The position numbers and the translations under genes are program-made. Positions 23,083 through 35,902 of a stretch of 64,000 bases of DNA are shown in pieces. Below the pieces are notes generated by a model. The model worked only from the letters and a program-made list of their open reading frames with translations, made no database searches and was not told where the DNA came from. Source of the stretch: Gymnorhina tibicen (taxonomy: Eukaryota > Chordata > Aves > Passeriformes > Artamidae); NCBI GenBank assembly GCA_013399875.1, contig VXAZ01006883.1, positions 73,790-137,789 on the forward strand, read 5' to 3'. Position 1 is the stretch's first letter; the number at the start of each line of letters is the position of its first letter.

Positions 23083-26000
23083 AATCTGTCAAAAAAAATG
23101 CTCCCCAACTCCCCCTTTTACAGCGGGGCAGGACATCACCATACCCTCTTTGCAGGATCAGACTACAGGGATATTTACGCAAGTACTGTATCTCTCCAAG
23201 GACTCATATTCTAATGTACAGTATGGCACACAAAATTGGATGCCGAGGTCTTGACAGCATGCAGAGTTCAGCTGATCTCTCGGTGGAGCTAACCTGCTTC
23301 CAACTGCATTTTTACATTATTTGCATTCCAAAGGCTTGTGGACTATATTTTATGTGAAATTTGCAGCTGGGTATATTTGCTTATTATTGTTTCATCACCT
23401 ATTACAAGAAGTCCATGACTTCAACAACCCCTGCCTTCGTAGAGCTGGGCTCTCTTCTCCACAGAGAGAAGCTATTCGGGTGTTTCACCTCAGGAGAACT
23501 AAACTGAGCAATGTTAACATTTCAGTTCTTGTTTCCATTCCTGGGCTGATAGTTGGCACCTATTAGGAGTTACCTTTTCAAAATACACCAATTCAAAAGT
23601 TGGTCAATTAAGCTAATATGCCTTGCTTAAGGCAGTGCAATATTGGGCCACAGCCTACAGATTTTATTTACTGCAACCAGAAGGGCTTTGCCTCAGAAAA
23701 AATTGAGTGATTTAGCCTAGTGACAATGGTGCCAGCAATAAACCCCTCCTCAAATAACTGCAGTTCATTAGGCTTGATCTCAGGCTTCAGGGAGGTCTGT
23801 CAGAACTATTGTTAGAGCCATGTGTAAATCTAACACTGAGATTGCCAAATTTTTGTGAGGGTGCAAAAGATAGCATACACCCCATGGAGTTTTCAGTCTT
23901 ATGTAGAACTGCTGCAAAAAGAACAAGTGAAGGGAAATACAGTCATGCCTGTTTCCCTAAGCAGAAGCTGAGGAGATGAGCTGGTAAGAAAGTTTCCTGT
24001 GTTCATAGGCAAGGTGAGAGCCAGTGATTGACCACAGTCCTCCTGTGATGACACAGCATCTCCCAAGCCAGACAGGGTTTTAAAGAGCCTTTAAAAACAC
24101 AGCTAACATATTATTTTTATTAAAGACTCCTGAAACTGTACTGAAACACAGCCACAGCTGTGATGGGAAGTGTGGGCTACAAATGGATGACAGTGGAGGA
24201 CTGTAGAGATTAACAGAAAATAAAACCTGTGGTGTCACAGTGCACTGTCCCAGATTGAAAGACAATGAGTCTGATATTTAAAAATCTGAGCAAGATGGAC
24301 AGTGGACAACCCTGCTCTGAGAGGTAGGATAGGAAGGGACACAGCTCCACTGGGCAGGCAATGGCAAACTGCCCTCCTCAAGATGAAGCAAGTCAGCACA
24401 GGGGGGTGTTTTTCCATCCCCCTTAGCCTGTCCAGTACAAGTGACCACATGGGGACATCAGCCACTCATAGATGATTGATCTGTATTTTTCCTGACAGAT
24501 TGTTTCTTTCTGAGTGGTCCATTAATTTTGACTTGCAGCAAAAAAATCCAGTGCAAAACTGAGCAACAAAAACAAACCAAACTTGCATAGGGAATTTTGA
24601 TTTTGGATAAAAGGAAGTGTTTTACAATAAATAGTAGGACAGACCCACAAATTGAGTAACAACTTCCATTACTATTTGCGATATAATGGGATATATTAAT
24701 ATGTATTAGGACAAAATCTGTGTACAAATATGTAATTTAATATGCTTTATAAAGTAGTTGTATCTCAGATCACTAACTTTACATTTGAATGGATAATAAA
24801 GATAATTTGCAATTTCTTGAAATAGTAAAAGCTCAGAAAACCACAATTTCTTAAGACAGATCTCAGTAGACGAGAATAAACTGGCAGTGTTTTCTGTGCA
24901 AGATTCACCCACAGATAGTCTATGAGTAAGTCAATACCACTGTCAATTTTTCTTAATTAGGAGGCCTTTACCCATGAGGAAGAAAGAAACATAACTACAT
25001 CTCAAAACTACTTCGCTCATGCTTCAGCCTGTTGTTGGCCAATTTATCTTTTTCAGCCACAGTTCTAAACGGCTTCTGGGAAAAGAGCTCATTTGAAGAG
25101 TACATACTTACAGTTTTGGAAGCAATTGTAAAAATAGCTTAGTAGGATTCTTATTAATAAGGATCTGTTCTTTTATTTCTTCCTTAGGGTCAAGCATAAC
25201 TCACCTCTGTTGGTTTTTGGTATTTAAGTCAGGTAATGAAACTATAAGTGATGCTTTAGAAACCTGTATAAAACTTCTGTGCTGAATTAAATGGGCAGTG
25301 TCAGTGGCCATATAGAACTGAGTTACTGTTAGTTTTAGAAGACAGCAAGCTGTGCCTGCAGCCCACTGATAATTTACGTTTTCACAGTCATATTTTTCAG
25401 CAAAAGAAATGCTTCTTTCCCTGCTATGTTGTGTGAAAAACCCAAATGAAAAAAAAAAAAAGGTTGATGATATGCATATGAATGTAGAGAACTGTCAAAA
25501 TTAAATCAGGCACAGACCCCCATCTCTCCCAGGGGACAAAATGCAAAACAGAGACTTCTGAAACCACTTGCCCTTTAGAAAACGAGGCCATATCCACCAA
25601 ACTAAAGTTTGACTCGCTTTCCTGACACAATCAGCTCAGTAGACGCAAAGTCATGCCTTTGAAAAAAGTAGAAAAAGCCTGTTTCTTCCTTTGCTACATT
25701 TATAATACGTTTAAGCACAACTTGCCACAAGTTTAATATTAAAAACTCAAAGTGAAGTCAGGTTTTTGTTAAGTTCACACAAAGTTCCTCTGAAAATAGT
25801 AAAGTGAAAGTTTTGAAGTGCAAGTAAGAAAGACAGAGGCAATAGACTCTTACTCTACAGTGTAAAAATTGTACTTTAATGCTATTAAAAGCCTCGAATG
25901 AGGCTTTCAAGCAGCATAAAGAACTAACACACAATTAAAAGCCAGGAGATAACACCTATTTTATATTCCATATTTACAAATCTGTAGTTAGGGACTTCGT

Positions 26001-28262
26001 TGTCCTCTCACGCCTGCATGGGCAAATTGAATTACTCTAGTATGAAACTGACTAGGCCAACATATGAGACCTTAGACAGACATTGTGTCTTAACAGCCAT
26101 CCAAGAACTAGAGATCTAGCTTAAATTGGCAAAGAGGTTTTCATCCTAGGCCATGTAGTTTTTGCTGAAAGATCGGTCTCTTGGTTTTCATTCATGGGCC
26201 AGCTGAGTCTGGCCCAATGAATTATTACCCAATTCTTTGTTCTAGGATTTCTTCTGAGTGCCTTAAAATTGTGAATCAGGCATAAATCGCCAGTGCACTT
26301 ACTGCCTGCATGAGAGTACAAACATCTCAGGGTAGGAACTGTAAGGGGTTTTGCTACACCAGAACAACACTAACTCCAAAATACATCAGTGACTTCAGCT
26401 TAAGCAGTTTAAGGTGGGAAAATATATGTACCACTGCCTGAGTTTGAGATATTATCTGTACTTTCTCTCCCTGAAAGTGCCCAGCCTTGCACATACAAAA
26501 GCTGTTTGTGACAGGCAAAGATCACTGACTTATCCTTGCATAGACTGTGTGGAGGTTTTGTCTTCTGAAGCAAAAGCTTTTATCAAAAAAGTTACCTGAA
26601 TTAATGGATTTTTCATAAGGGGCATATAGCAGAGAGATGCCACAGGGGTGATGCATCCTCAAATCCAGTGAGATTCTCCTGAGCATCTCATCCATTTGCT
26701 GCTCTTCATCTTTCCATGGCTGCCAAAATGTGCAAAACTAATGTAATGAACCTTAAGCCATGGCTTTTCTTGAACAAAATGAAGAGTGAATGAAGAGGAA
26801 GAGAACAATAGAACAACATGGACTTAACCTGTGCTTGGAGTGAGAGTAGAGACATTTTTACCATTCATGTATAATGCCTTTTGATTTTCAGAAAGCCATC
26901 TGGCATATGAAGTATAACCAGGACATTATCTCTACAGCTGGCATTCTTGACTTGTTTCTGGTGCCTCACCTTAAGAGTTATGCATCAGTTATGTACTTTA
27001 TATCCTCCTGCTGACCTATTTGAAAATAGAAAATTGCAACAAAGCTGTCTAAATGGTTCAAAATTATCAGGTGAGCTTCAGTGAAAAAGTTCCCAATTAC
27101 TTACAGTGAGAACAAGGTAACAAAGAATCAATTACCACTAACAAAGCCCAACATAATCCAACACACTTCAACTTACCTACACAGGTATATATTGTAAAAT
27201 ATGTTCCATTTACTGGACAGAGTCTCAACTGACAGTGCAAAAATCAACACCCTTGCTTTTTTTTTCCCCTTTCATCAGGGTCTGCTGATGCTGCAGTAGG
27301 ACTGTAAGTTGAATAGAAAGGCATATTGTTAGCTTTTAAGTCTCATCTCATACCTCTCTTTCCCAACACTGACTCTGGATCCCTCCATTCCCAAATCCTC
27401 CAGTGCACACAGGAAGTGCCATGTTGGCTTTTCCTGTGTCAGGACAAAGCTAGCATAAGAAGGAAATGTCAGGAATGCTTATCGGCGGGTGAACTGCATC
27501 TGTCACTAACCATTCATAAGGAAGAGCTGGCATGTGAGTTATGTATCTAAATGAAATGTGGGAGGACAGGAGTGAGGAAATGGGCAAACTTCATGTGAGG
27601 TAGGATTCTCTGCTCTGTTTTATCACCCAGAGATCAGTACTGTAACAAAGTCTTACTTTGTTTGTCCTGAACCCTGGGCAGCATCCCCTAGCATCCTCAT
27701 GAACTAAAGAATTATTAAAATAGTATTTTATTTAGTAAGCAGCAGGTAGAACCACACCTCTGCCTTTAGACAAGATGTTTTCCAATGGCTTAGCCTTGCT
27801 TGCTGAGCTAATGTTCCAGGCTGCACTGTCTGCTAGATTAGGCAACTTGATTTCGAACAATGAGACCCAGTCACGCAGTGAGGAGATTAACTCACATCCA
27901 TTATAACACCTTTTGAGACAACTCATTAAATCAGTCTGGCTGTGAAGTCCAGCACACCTGATGGCATTAATCTAATGTCTCATCCTGGCCCTGAGGTTAT
28001 CAGTGGACAGCTGTAATTACAATTGATTGAAAAGACATTTTCACAGAGGAGTTTTGGTTTCCTGGAATTCAGGCATTTCTGAATATTTTTCCTGTGTTGC
28101 CCAGTCCAGTCATTCCAATCTTATTATCTCCTAGCCAGCATATGCAGCTTTTTAGTAACTTGAAATCAAGGTATGAAATTGACAATATTCTGATGACAGG
28201 CAAGCTCTAAAGTTAAGCTTTAAAGACAAGCTCATGTGGTCTTTTAATGGCACTGTATGAAT
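23083..28262. other. Intergenic sequence, nothing recognised
   Basis: About 5 kb of AT-rich DNA without a recognisable exon, RNA gene or dated transposon. Short open frames show no domain. Confidence 0.5.
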
Positions 28263-28440
28263 CTTCTACAACCTCCTGCATCCTCCCTATATGTTGGGGA
28301 ATGTGGTGAGAAGCTCCTGCTTGGTTCACTGTCACTCCAGCTGTGACACTGGACTGGTCGCTCTTTCTTGACATCTTCCCTTTTTTCTTCTCTAATGGAC
28401 TTCTCAGAGTCAGAGGACAGCTCAACCACTTCTGATGTCT
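28263..28440 (-). pseudogene. TOPORS: TOPORS partial copy, segment A (older part)
   Basis: This segment matches TOPORS 8754-8931 (residues about 418-476) without gaps but with roughly 12 differences in 178 bp, about 93% identity by eye. It keeps the SUMO-interaction-like core VVELSSDSE and the SWSDSEPSRSFSPHSPTYRED text, with several amino-acid changes (E to K, I to V, Q to E, V to A and others). It lies downstream of segment B in the same orientation, separated from it by about 1.18 kb of retrovirus-like DNA. The TOPORS positions missing between A and B are only about 7 bp. No continuation of TOPORS toward its C-terminus is seen below 28263. Confidence 0.9.
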
Positions 28441-29623
28441 TGTTGCAGCAGTTATGGCCACTGCTTGAGTATCTGGGAAGCTGTAAGGCCCAAGAATAGT
28501 TGTGGATCCTTGGTGGGCTGGCTCCAAGGTCTGACATCTCCTCCTAAGCTATGGTGAGCACCCACAAGCCCGTGCTGCCCTATGTTAATTGTTAGTTTTT
28601 GGTTGGCCCATTGGCCCTCCACCCCTTTTTATGCATGGCTCTGTTAATATGTATGTCCCCTGTTACATATGCATAAGTTCTGGGAAGTTGTCTGTTATTC
28701 GATGCCCTATTGGTCCCACTCTCCCTCATCCCTTCTTTCTCCTTCCTCATTGGTTCACGAATTGTCAATTTGTACTCCCTCCGCCCCTCTGCCCTCTCGT
28801 GACTCGTTGTAAGTTCCCCTATAAAACCCCTGAACCCTGCCGAGTTCTTGTCTTTCGTCCCTGGACTCTCCCTGCAATAATCTCCTTGGAACCTATACAA
28901 AAGGCCACTCTCGGCTCCTTCACTCCTGGTCGACGCTGTGAGTGATTGCCTCTGTGTGTGTTGTGTGAGCTGTCATTGCATCACCGGCTGCGCGTGTTGT
29001 GTGAGTGCCTCAGAGGCCTTGCCTGGGTGCCCTCAATGCCAGACGGCTGCTTGGGGAAAGCCGATCCTGATGTGGGACACTCGGGGAATGACGCTGTTGG
29101 AGCTGTCCGGTGGCTCGCAGCGCCAAGTCAGTGGCCGTCCTGGGACCAAGGCTGAGTGAGTCCCAGTGTGTGAGGCAAAGCTCGCGAACAAGACTGTCTG
29201 CAGGCGCGCATGGAGGCCAGAGGAAAGAAGGGGACTTTGGTTTGGTATCCAAAGCAGCTTATTATCCTCGGGGGCTCTAGGGACCGAAGACGATAAATAG
29301 AGGGTTATACAGAGTTTTAAAGGAGAGTGGAATAGGGGGTGGGAACAATCTCAGGGCCAACAGCAGAGAAGGGGAGGGATTATAGGCAGGGTTACACACA
29401 TTGGTCCAATGGAGGGGAAACAAAGGGAAGAGGGGCATCAAGGAACCAGTGGGGTGTTGAGGGGTGAAGAACTTTCTGGAAAGGGGAGGGGAAAGGGATG
29501 GTGAGCACACAGGATTGACAACTGGGGTAAACCAAATATAACAGGGCTAAACCAACCACGGGGGAAAAGGGGACACCACAGCAGGGGAAGACACATCACT
29601 GACCCCGTTGGTGACACTGTCTG
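28441..29623. mobile_element. Endogenous-retrovirus-like insertion splitting the TOPORS copy
   Basis: Two LTR-like stretches are present. One, on the plus strand (about 28550-28940), has a CTATAAAA box at 28819-28826 and GCAATAATC about 50 bp later, the TATA-to-poly(A) order of a gammaretrovirus-type LTR. The other, on the minus strand (about 29215-29610), reads TTTAAAACTCTGTATAACCC and then GGATAATAAGC. The middle 28940-29210 is GC-rich with no domain I recognise. The two LTR-like stretches face each other and do not look like the same family, so this may be two insertions. I found no clear target-site duplication at the TOPORS borders. Confidence 0.55.
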
Positions 29624-30849
29624 TAATGGCTTAACATACCCAACAATGACACAATTGTCTGAGGAAGAGCCACTGTTGTTTGAGTCAGCATTAGCCTCTA
29701 ACTGAGTTTGCAGTTTGGTTCTTCGACTCCCTGTAGCAGAGTCCTCATCAGAACTTTCTGATGACTCCAAAGGAGAAGCTACGGTTGCACGAACCTCTTC
29801 TGAAATGGAGTAGGAAGGCCCTGGAGTTTCATCATCCCAGGGAGCCTGACCAAGACCAGGTACAGACAAACTATTATCTGGCCCTTGTGAGTATGCCACA
29901 TCTGGAGATATTGTAATAATTGACGAGTCTGAGTGGCTTCCTTCCTCATATGATGGTGCAGGGCAGTCATAATTGGCATGTTGATCATATGCTTCTAAGT
30001 TAAAAGGACAACGAGCAAAACTGATGAATTCATGCAGGAAGTGTTCTGTCCGGTTCAGCAAAAATGGCTTCAAATCATCAGCAAAGGCCTGACTTTCCAG
30101 ATCATATCTAGTTACATTACTCATGATAATGTGCTGCACAATATTGATCAAAGATCCGTGGGCACCAAACAGGACTGTAAGTTCTCGCTTCAACCAAGGA
30201 ACCAAGCGGTGAAGGCAAGCGGGGTTGCGGCGGAAGAACTCTGCCGAAATGTCTCGATATCGGCCCCCATCCTGAATGCTGCGGATGCGCACGCCAGTGC
30301 GGTACAGAGCCCTACGGAAGTTGATCATGTCCTCCTCCTGAATCTGTCGCAGAGATCTGCCCTCTGCGCTAGCCTTTCTCCTTGAGGCCAGCCTCCTGAT
30401 CATCTGCTGAATCTCTCTGTGTCTGTGTCGCGTTGGTTCACTTGACAAGCCTTCAAACAACATCCCGTTATCTGGAGGGGACAGCATCCTTCGGGAAGGG
30501 GAACTGCGCGCGCGGCGTTCCCTTGTTAAGGTGGTACGGTAACGAAATCTCCGGCCATCGGGGCTGGCAAAAGAGCTGGTTTCTAAAGGGCTGAGTATGT
30601 ACTCCTTAAAGTCATCTTCAGCACGAATTGTATGGAAAATGGAAAAAAAGGGTTGCTTGCAGAGGGGGCATTCTGCTTTGTTTTTGGACCATTCTTGGAC
30701 ACAGCGGAAGCAGAACCTATGCAAACAGCGATCTAGATATGCAACATTGTCAAATCTGTCCAGGCAGATGGGGCATTTGGAGTCGGGAGATGCATCTGTC
30801 GGCAGCTTACTGGTGCTGGCTTTTGGCGAAAAGTTGCTGTCTTCTGCAA
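29624..30849 (-). pseudogene. TOPORS: TOPORS partial copy, segment B (RING side, near-identical)
   Basis: This segment aligns to TOPORS 8939-10164 with a constant offset of 20,685 and no gaps. I found only three differences in 1,226 bp: 29677, 29698 and 29882. Two change amino acids (D to N and Q to E) and one is silent. It covers TOPORS residues about 7-415, including the whole C3HC4 RING. The copy ends just before the TOPORS start codon, so it has no ATG and no TOPORS splice acceptor. In frame, the DNA above 30849 reaches a TGA within a few codons, and the first in-frame ATG corresponds to Met128, after the RING. The open frame runs on beyond segment B into the retrovirus-like DNA and stops at 29438. 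Confidence 0.95.
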
Positions 30850-33800
30850 TCTCTCAGCTAACAGAAAACACCAAGTATCTCCCACATTTCAAGATTACCA
30901 TTTGGCTAGTCAGGTCATCCCTGCTGCAAAGCACCTTGGAGCATGAGTCATATCCTGACCTGTGAAGGATGGGCTGAGTTTACTCACTGAGATAAGGAGT
31001 TCTTCCAAGCAGATGCTGTGTGTGCATCTCCCATCTCTGTTCTTGGCTCTTAGCCAAAGAGTGCCCACAGGGTCCCAACTTGCAGTAGAGATTAGAGGGT
31101 CTTTCTTTTGTTTTTTTTCTTTTCTGTAGTTCCCTGTCAGTCTCAAGGACTGGTCCTAAGCAACCATCTCATCTTGATGTGAGCTGCAGGCAGCTGTTGG
31201 ATAGCAGCATTGCTCACTACTATGTGAATGGGAATTGAGTCAGAAACTTGGAAAGCAAAGGTTTAGCTTCCACAAGTGCTCCTTTAAGCCACTCAGTTCT
31301 CACAATCTACTGAGCTATTTTACTTTTTAAAATAATCATGTTCTAAGGGGAAAAAAATAAAATTTGTTTCAAAAGAAAATTAATTATTATTGTCTAAATA
31401 AAAACACAGACTCAGCCTCCTGGACATGAAAGGACCTACACAGTCTAAACCAGCATCATAATCAAAAAGACAAAGTATGTACACCATGCAGCCACTTACC
31501 AAAGGGACTGAATATTTGCAAAATTGCACACTGAGGAGTTCTCTGAGTAACAATTGCAAGAGAAGATACAAAGAAATTCAGCATGATCTGCAGACTTTTA
31601 TTTCTGGACATGGAATAGAATTTAATATTCCTTGACACAGGCTCTCCTATGCAAAGCCTTCAAGCTCTGAAATGCACCGTCTTCTACCAGAAAGCTGTAC
31701 ATCCTCCCATCATTCCTCACGCTCCTGCAGGGATGCATATCCACTGGCCAAACAGTGCCCAAATTAGCAACCTGATGCCTTAAATATATTCAACGCCTGC
31801 CCTTTGGTTGGCAGAGAAGCAAGCTAAACTGGAAAGGTCAAGTGGAAATCACTGAACACAGTGAGCCATATTGCAGACACCAAGTAAAGCAGGCAATGAG
31901 TTCTCAAGCTATGTAAAAACTGGGTCAAAAGGGCCTGAAACAGAAGCTGTTAAGCAAAGTGAGAAACCAAGTTTGTTATTTCAAAGATGGTCCATGCAGC
32001 AATATTGCTCTGTGGCCAGGATGTGCTTGGCTTTTGGCTCTGCTCAAGACCAAAGGCAGTTTTGAACTGTAAGACAGCAGAGGTTGTACAAAGCAGATGC
32101 AAGCTGCATTGGGAGCAGCAGCCGTGTACGAAGGCAGGAAGGTGAGCAGGAAAAAGCAAAACCAGCAATCCTGATAAAGGGAAGAAATTATATCACATGC
32201 TTTCACAGATAGGCAAGACAGCATTGAAAACCTTCCACACTCACTAATATATACAAAATGTAATACATACAGAACTTTTAACCTTCCAAGGATTTCATGC
32301 ATGTTGTCCTCTTAGGTCACAACATCTTAGCTTTCAGCCTGTCCACACAATGACTAAACCTAATGCCTCAAAAGAAGAGCAACAAAGCCAGCAGTGACTC
32401 CTCAGAGAAGGATGCTAGCAGGACAGTATTTACAAGGATCCCTGTAATACCCTTTGGTAGGCATTTCAGAACTTACAAAGGTGTTGCTTTGTGATCCTGG
32501 GCAGCTTCTGGTCCTTCATTGCAATGTATTCAGAGCACAGAGCACTCAGTGTAGAAACAGGGAACCTTGGAAAAAGAGATGTATGCCAGGTGTGAACATT
32601 ACCAAGACAACCCATGCTTTTCCTGGTGGGATGAAGTCAGAAAAAGCATTCCAACCCAGGACTGCAGGAATTGGAGTAAGACAATAGCAGAATCCTGCAC
32701 TGAAAAATTTACCTGGGAATTTGTACAGAAATACAAAGGGCACAGTGGTTTTACTAGAAGCCTTATCCAGTTACCCCAAAATTATCTGTCCTTATGTCTT
32801 GGAAAAAAACCAACCAACACTAGTGAACAGGGATTGATGTGACATCCTACTGTAAGAACAGCTTCTTATAAAGAGGATGAGCCAGGTTGAGCAGAGACCA
32901 TAAGGGAGAGAATAACAAAGGTAATTCACATCCTGTCTTGCTTCCATGACAGCTGAGCCCTGCACACAGAAGGGCTTCTGGGGCTTCCTCCTCTGCTTCT
33001 TGTATGCAGTGGAAATGCTGTTTTTGTTGTATGCCACATGATTATGTTGCAGCTGGAGAAAGAAAAAGAAAAATAAGCCCTTTTTGTACTTGCTTATAAA
33101 TGTTCAGGTCATGAAAGAAATTAATTGCAATAAATTATGAGGTCCCACTCAAACTGCAGCTCTCTGTAAGCACAGAGTATTCCCAGGTAAGCAGCCACTT
33201 GCCCATTTAATTAATTTCGGGGGTTTTTTAATTAAATATACTTAAGAAATCTAAACAGCCAATATGGAACAGCCTGGTTTTGGGAGCCAGCATGTTCTGT
33301 AACCGTGGAAAGTTCTCAGAGTCAAGCTGATACTGCAAGGCATGAACTGCACGTTTAAGTTATATAAGTAACTTTCACTAGAGAATATATAAAATGTCCA
33401 AATCTGGTACTATACCTTATGTTCCTCTGCTTCAGTGTTTGAAAGTTAAAAACTGCTGCAAAACCCCTTTTCAGTCACAAAGGTACAATCTACGTCCTTT
33501 GAGCTTTGGATAATTGAGCAGCCTTTTAAATTGAAACTTGATGATTTGAGAAGGTTTAAAGATTTGATTTTTTTATTTAATTAATTTGATTTTAGCATTT
33601 CTGGAGTTTGGAAAGTTAGGTGTCCAGCTGGATTCCACAGTTTTAAGACTTTTTTGTTTTAATTCTGAGGTAAAATAACTTATCCTGACATTCACAAAAA
33701 GGCAGTTTACAAATACAATCACATGTGCTTTCCTTTATCGTGGACATGTGATTAAACTGGCTGCCAGCAAAACAGCTGCTAAATGCTGAGAAGGTTTGCA

Positions 33801-35187
33801 GTCAGCCTGCAATGTAAAAATCTACACCCCCTCCATCCAAATTTACATGGCATAGTACTACATGAAGAGATAACATAATCACTGAGCAGAAGGCAACCAC
33901 ATGAAATAAATGCAGCAATTATTTGCTTATCCAGCCACTAAATATGGCAAATACAACCTAGATTGAGTGAGACAAAAATGGAGAGTTTTTTATTTTTCAT
34001 ATGATACAAACTATTATCGTACCCTTGCTTAAAAAGCCATGTGAACAAGTTGAAGTTACAGTGTGGTGGAAGGAGAGCACAAGAACACTCGTGCTGTGCC
34101 ACATCATAGTCGTTGTGTTGTAAAGGCAAGTTAGCTCATTTCTTGCAGCACTTGTGAAAACAGGAGAAAAAATAGATGAGGGTGGGGCAAGAAGGGAATT
34201 TGAAATATAGAAACAGAGCAAAACCCCATTCTCTTCCTCAAGTTTCAAAGGCATCCTCATTTGCATAGGCATATCTGAAAACTGAAAATGCAAGTTTACT
34301 TCTACCCTTTTAGATGCAATGTTTTACAAATTCATAATGGGCCCATAGTCTGAAGAGACACAACCTGGAGTCCAAGCCATCTCTGAAGCACCAGCAGAAT
34401 AAAACTTGTGCAGCCAAGATCAGTACCCAGCAGCAGGTCAGCCCCGCAGCTTGGTCTGAGGTGGCTGTACTTCAGAGACTGTGAAAATAGAAAGTGGCAG
34501 GTTTTTAAGAGAGCACCAGTATTCTGTAGTGCTGCAGGTTAATGATAGTCTGTTAAAGCCATATGGATCAGTGTCATGCAGACACTAAGGAGGAAGAAGG
34601 GGACAGGGTGATGAAGAAAACCGAGACAAGAGCGTGGGAAAGCTGAGGAAAAGAAGGAGGGTAGCTGCATCTCCACTGGTCTCTGTGACTATTGCACAGA
34701 GGCAGGAGGTCATCCTGAAAATGGCAATTTCATATGCCCACATCCTAGGCCCAGGTGGAAACACTTGTTCCAGTGTCTGCTCCCCACAGGAATTCCCTAT
34801 CTGGCAGAAGGTAAAGAGCAAATTAAGCTCTGGCTGAGCAGCCTATAATCTAAAACCAATCCCTCAGATATTCCTCTGGGCACCAGCCACTTTTTGTGCC
34901 TGATGCCAGACCCTGGGTAATGCAGTATCAGCTCCTTATAGCCCTTCTCCTTGGCAGAGAAAGGCCCCAGCTGCTGCCTGTGCTGGGGTGGGTGCTGTGC
35001 GGGGAGGAGGCTGGCAGGCATAGCTTTGCAGCCCACCTTGAACCAGAGGCATATCCATACAGAGGCACCAGAGTCGGACAGCACTTCAGCTCAGGCGAGG
35101 CACCCCTCTAAAAAGGTTTCAGGTTATGTGCAAAACTTTGTCATCATTTATGCAGGCATTCAAGAATGAGGAGAAGAGGATGGTCTG
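30850..35187. other. Intergenic sequence, nothing recognised
   Basis: AT-rich DNA. TTTAATTAATTT and TTTTTTAATTAAAT at 33204-33236 form an imperfect inverted repeat. No exon recognised. Confidence 0.5.
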
Positions 35188-35902
35188 TGTACTGGCTTTG
35201 GCTGGGGAAGAGTTCACTTTCTTCACAGTGCCATGCTTAGCACATAAATCTAAGAAAAAAGAAGGGGAAGAAGAAGGAAGGGGAGGAAGTTGAAAGTCAT
35301 GCCATTTGTCTTCCCAAGTCATCCTTAAACATGATGGAGCCCTGCTCTCCTGGAGATTAGCGAACACTTGCCTGCCTATGGGAAGCAATGAATTAATTCC
35401 TTGTTTTGCTTCTCAGACAAAAGTAAAGTGCACACGCAGCAATATTATATCTGAGAACTGTTTATTGATAAAGAAAGGTAAGTGTTCCTACCGAAGGTGG
35501 ATAGAAAAGAGAGCAGAGAGGGAAAAAGAGATGGAGAAAGAAGACGGGGACAGATTGTTACCGCTGTGCCACGCTGTGCCGCAGTTAACTGCTTCTCTGT
35601 GTTAAGGCTCCTCCCACAGCCCGATTTCCCGGGCATTTTTTCCTGGGCATCTGGGCATTTGCCCCACCAGCAAATGGGCGGTCACTCACAGCCCGATTGT
35701 GGAAGCTTTCTGTGCCCTGATCGGCTGTCAGGTAAAGCCTTCCCGGGGATAGGGCTCCACATTTATCATGTGTACAGCCCCTAGAGTAATTTTTCACTTC
35801 ATGTATAACACATGTTGAGGCATAAATAAAAATCAAATTGGTCCCTCTCAGCATGGGTTTTTTCACTCATACCCTTCCAATTCTCTTCGCCATCCCATTC
35901 TG
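35188..35902 (+). mobile_element. ERVL-type LTR (copy 5), deleted and interrupted
   Basis: It begins TGTACTGGCTTTGGCTGGGG. After CTTCACAGTG it jumps directly to CCATGCTTAGCACATAAATC, so about 200 bp of the family are deleted. At 35411 it is interrupted by the short LTR-like element and resumes at 35852 with CATGGGTTTTTTCACTC, the family tail. It is truncated near 35902. The interrupting element is therefore younger than this LTR. Confidence 0.75.
35411..35851 (-). mobile_element. LTR-like element, short form (inverted partner of 22093-23082)
   Basis: The reverse complement matches both ends of the 22-kb element and lacks its 549-bp GC-rich middle. The hexamer TCTCAG stands at both ends here (35411-35416 and 35846-35851). 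On the minus strand it carries CAATAAACAG, an AATAAA signal, at about 35459-35468. It is inserted in the ERVL-type LTR of 35188-35902. Confidence 0.7.

Noticed and set aside
28263..30849. The TOPORS copy as a processed (mRNA-derived) pseudogene
   Set aside because: It starts inside the coding exon, ends mid-exon, and shows no poly(A) tail, exon-exon junction or flanking duplication, so retroposition is not supported.
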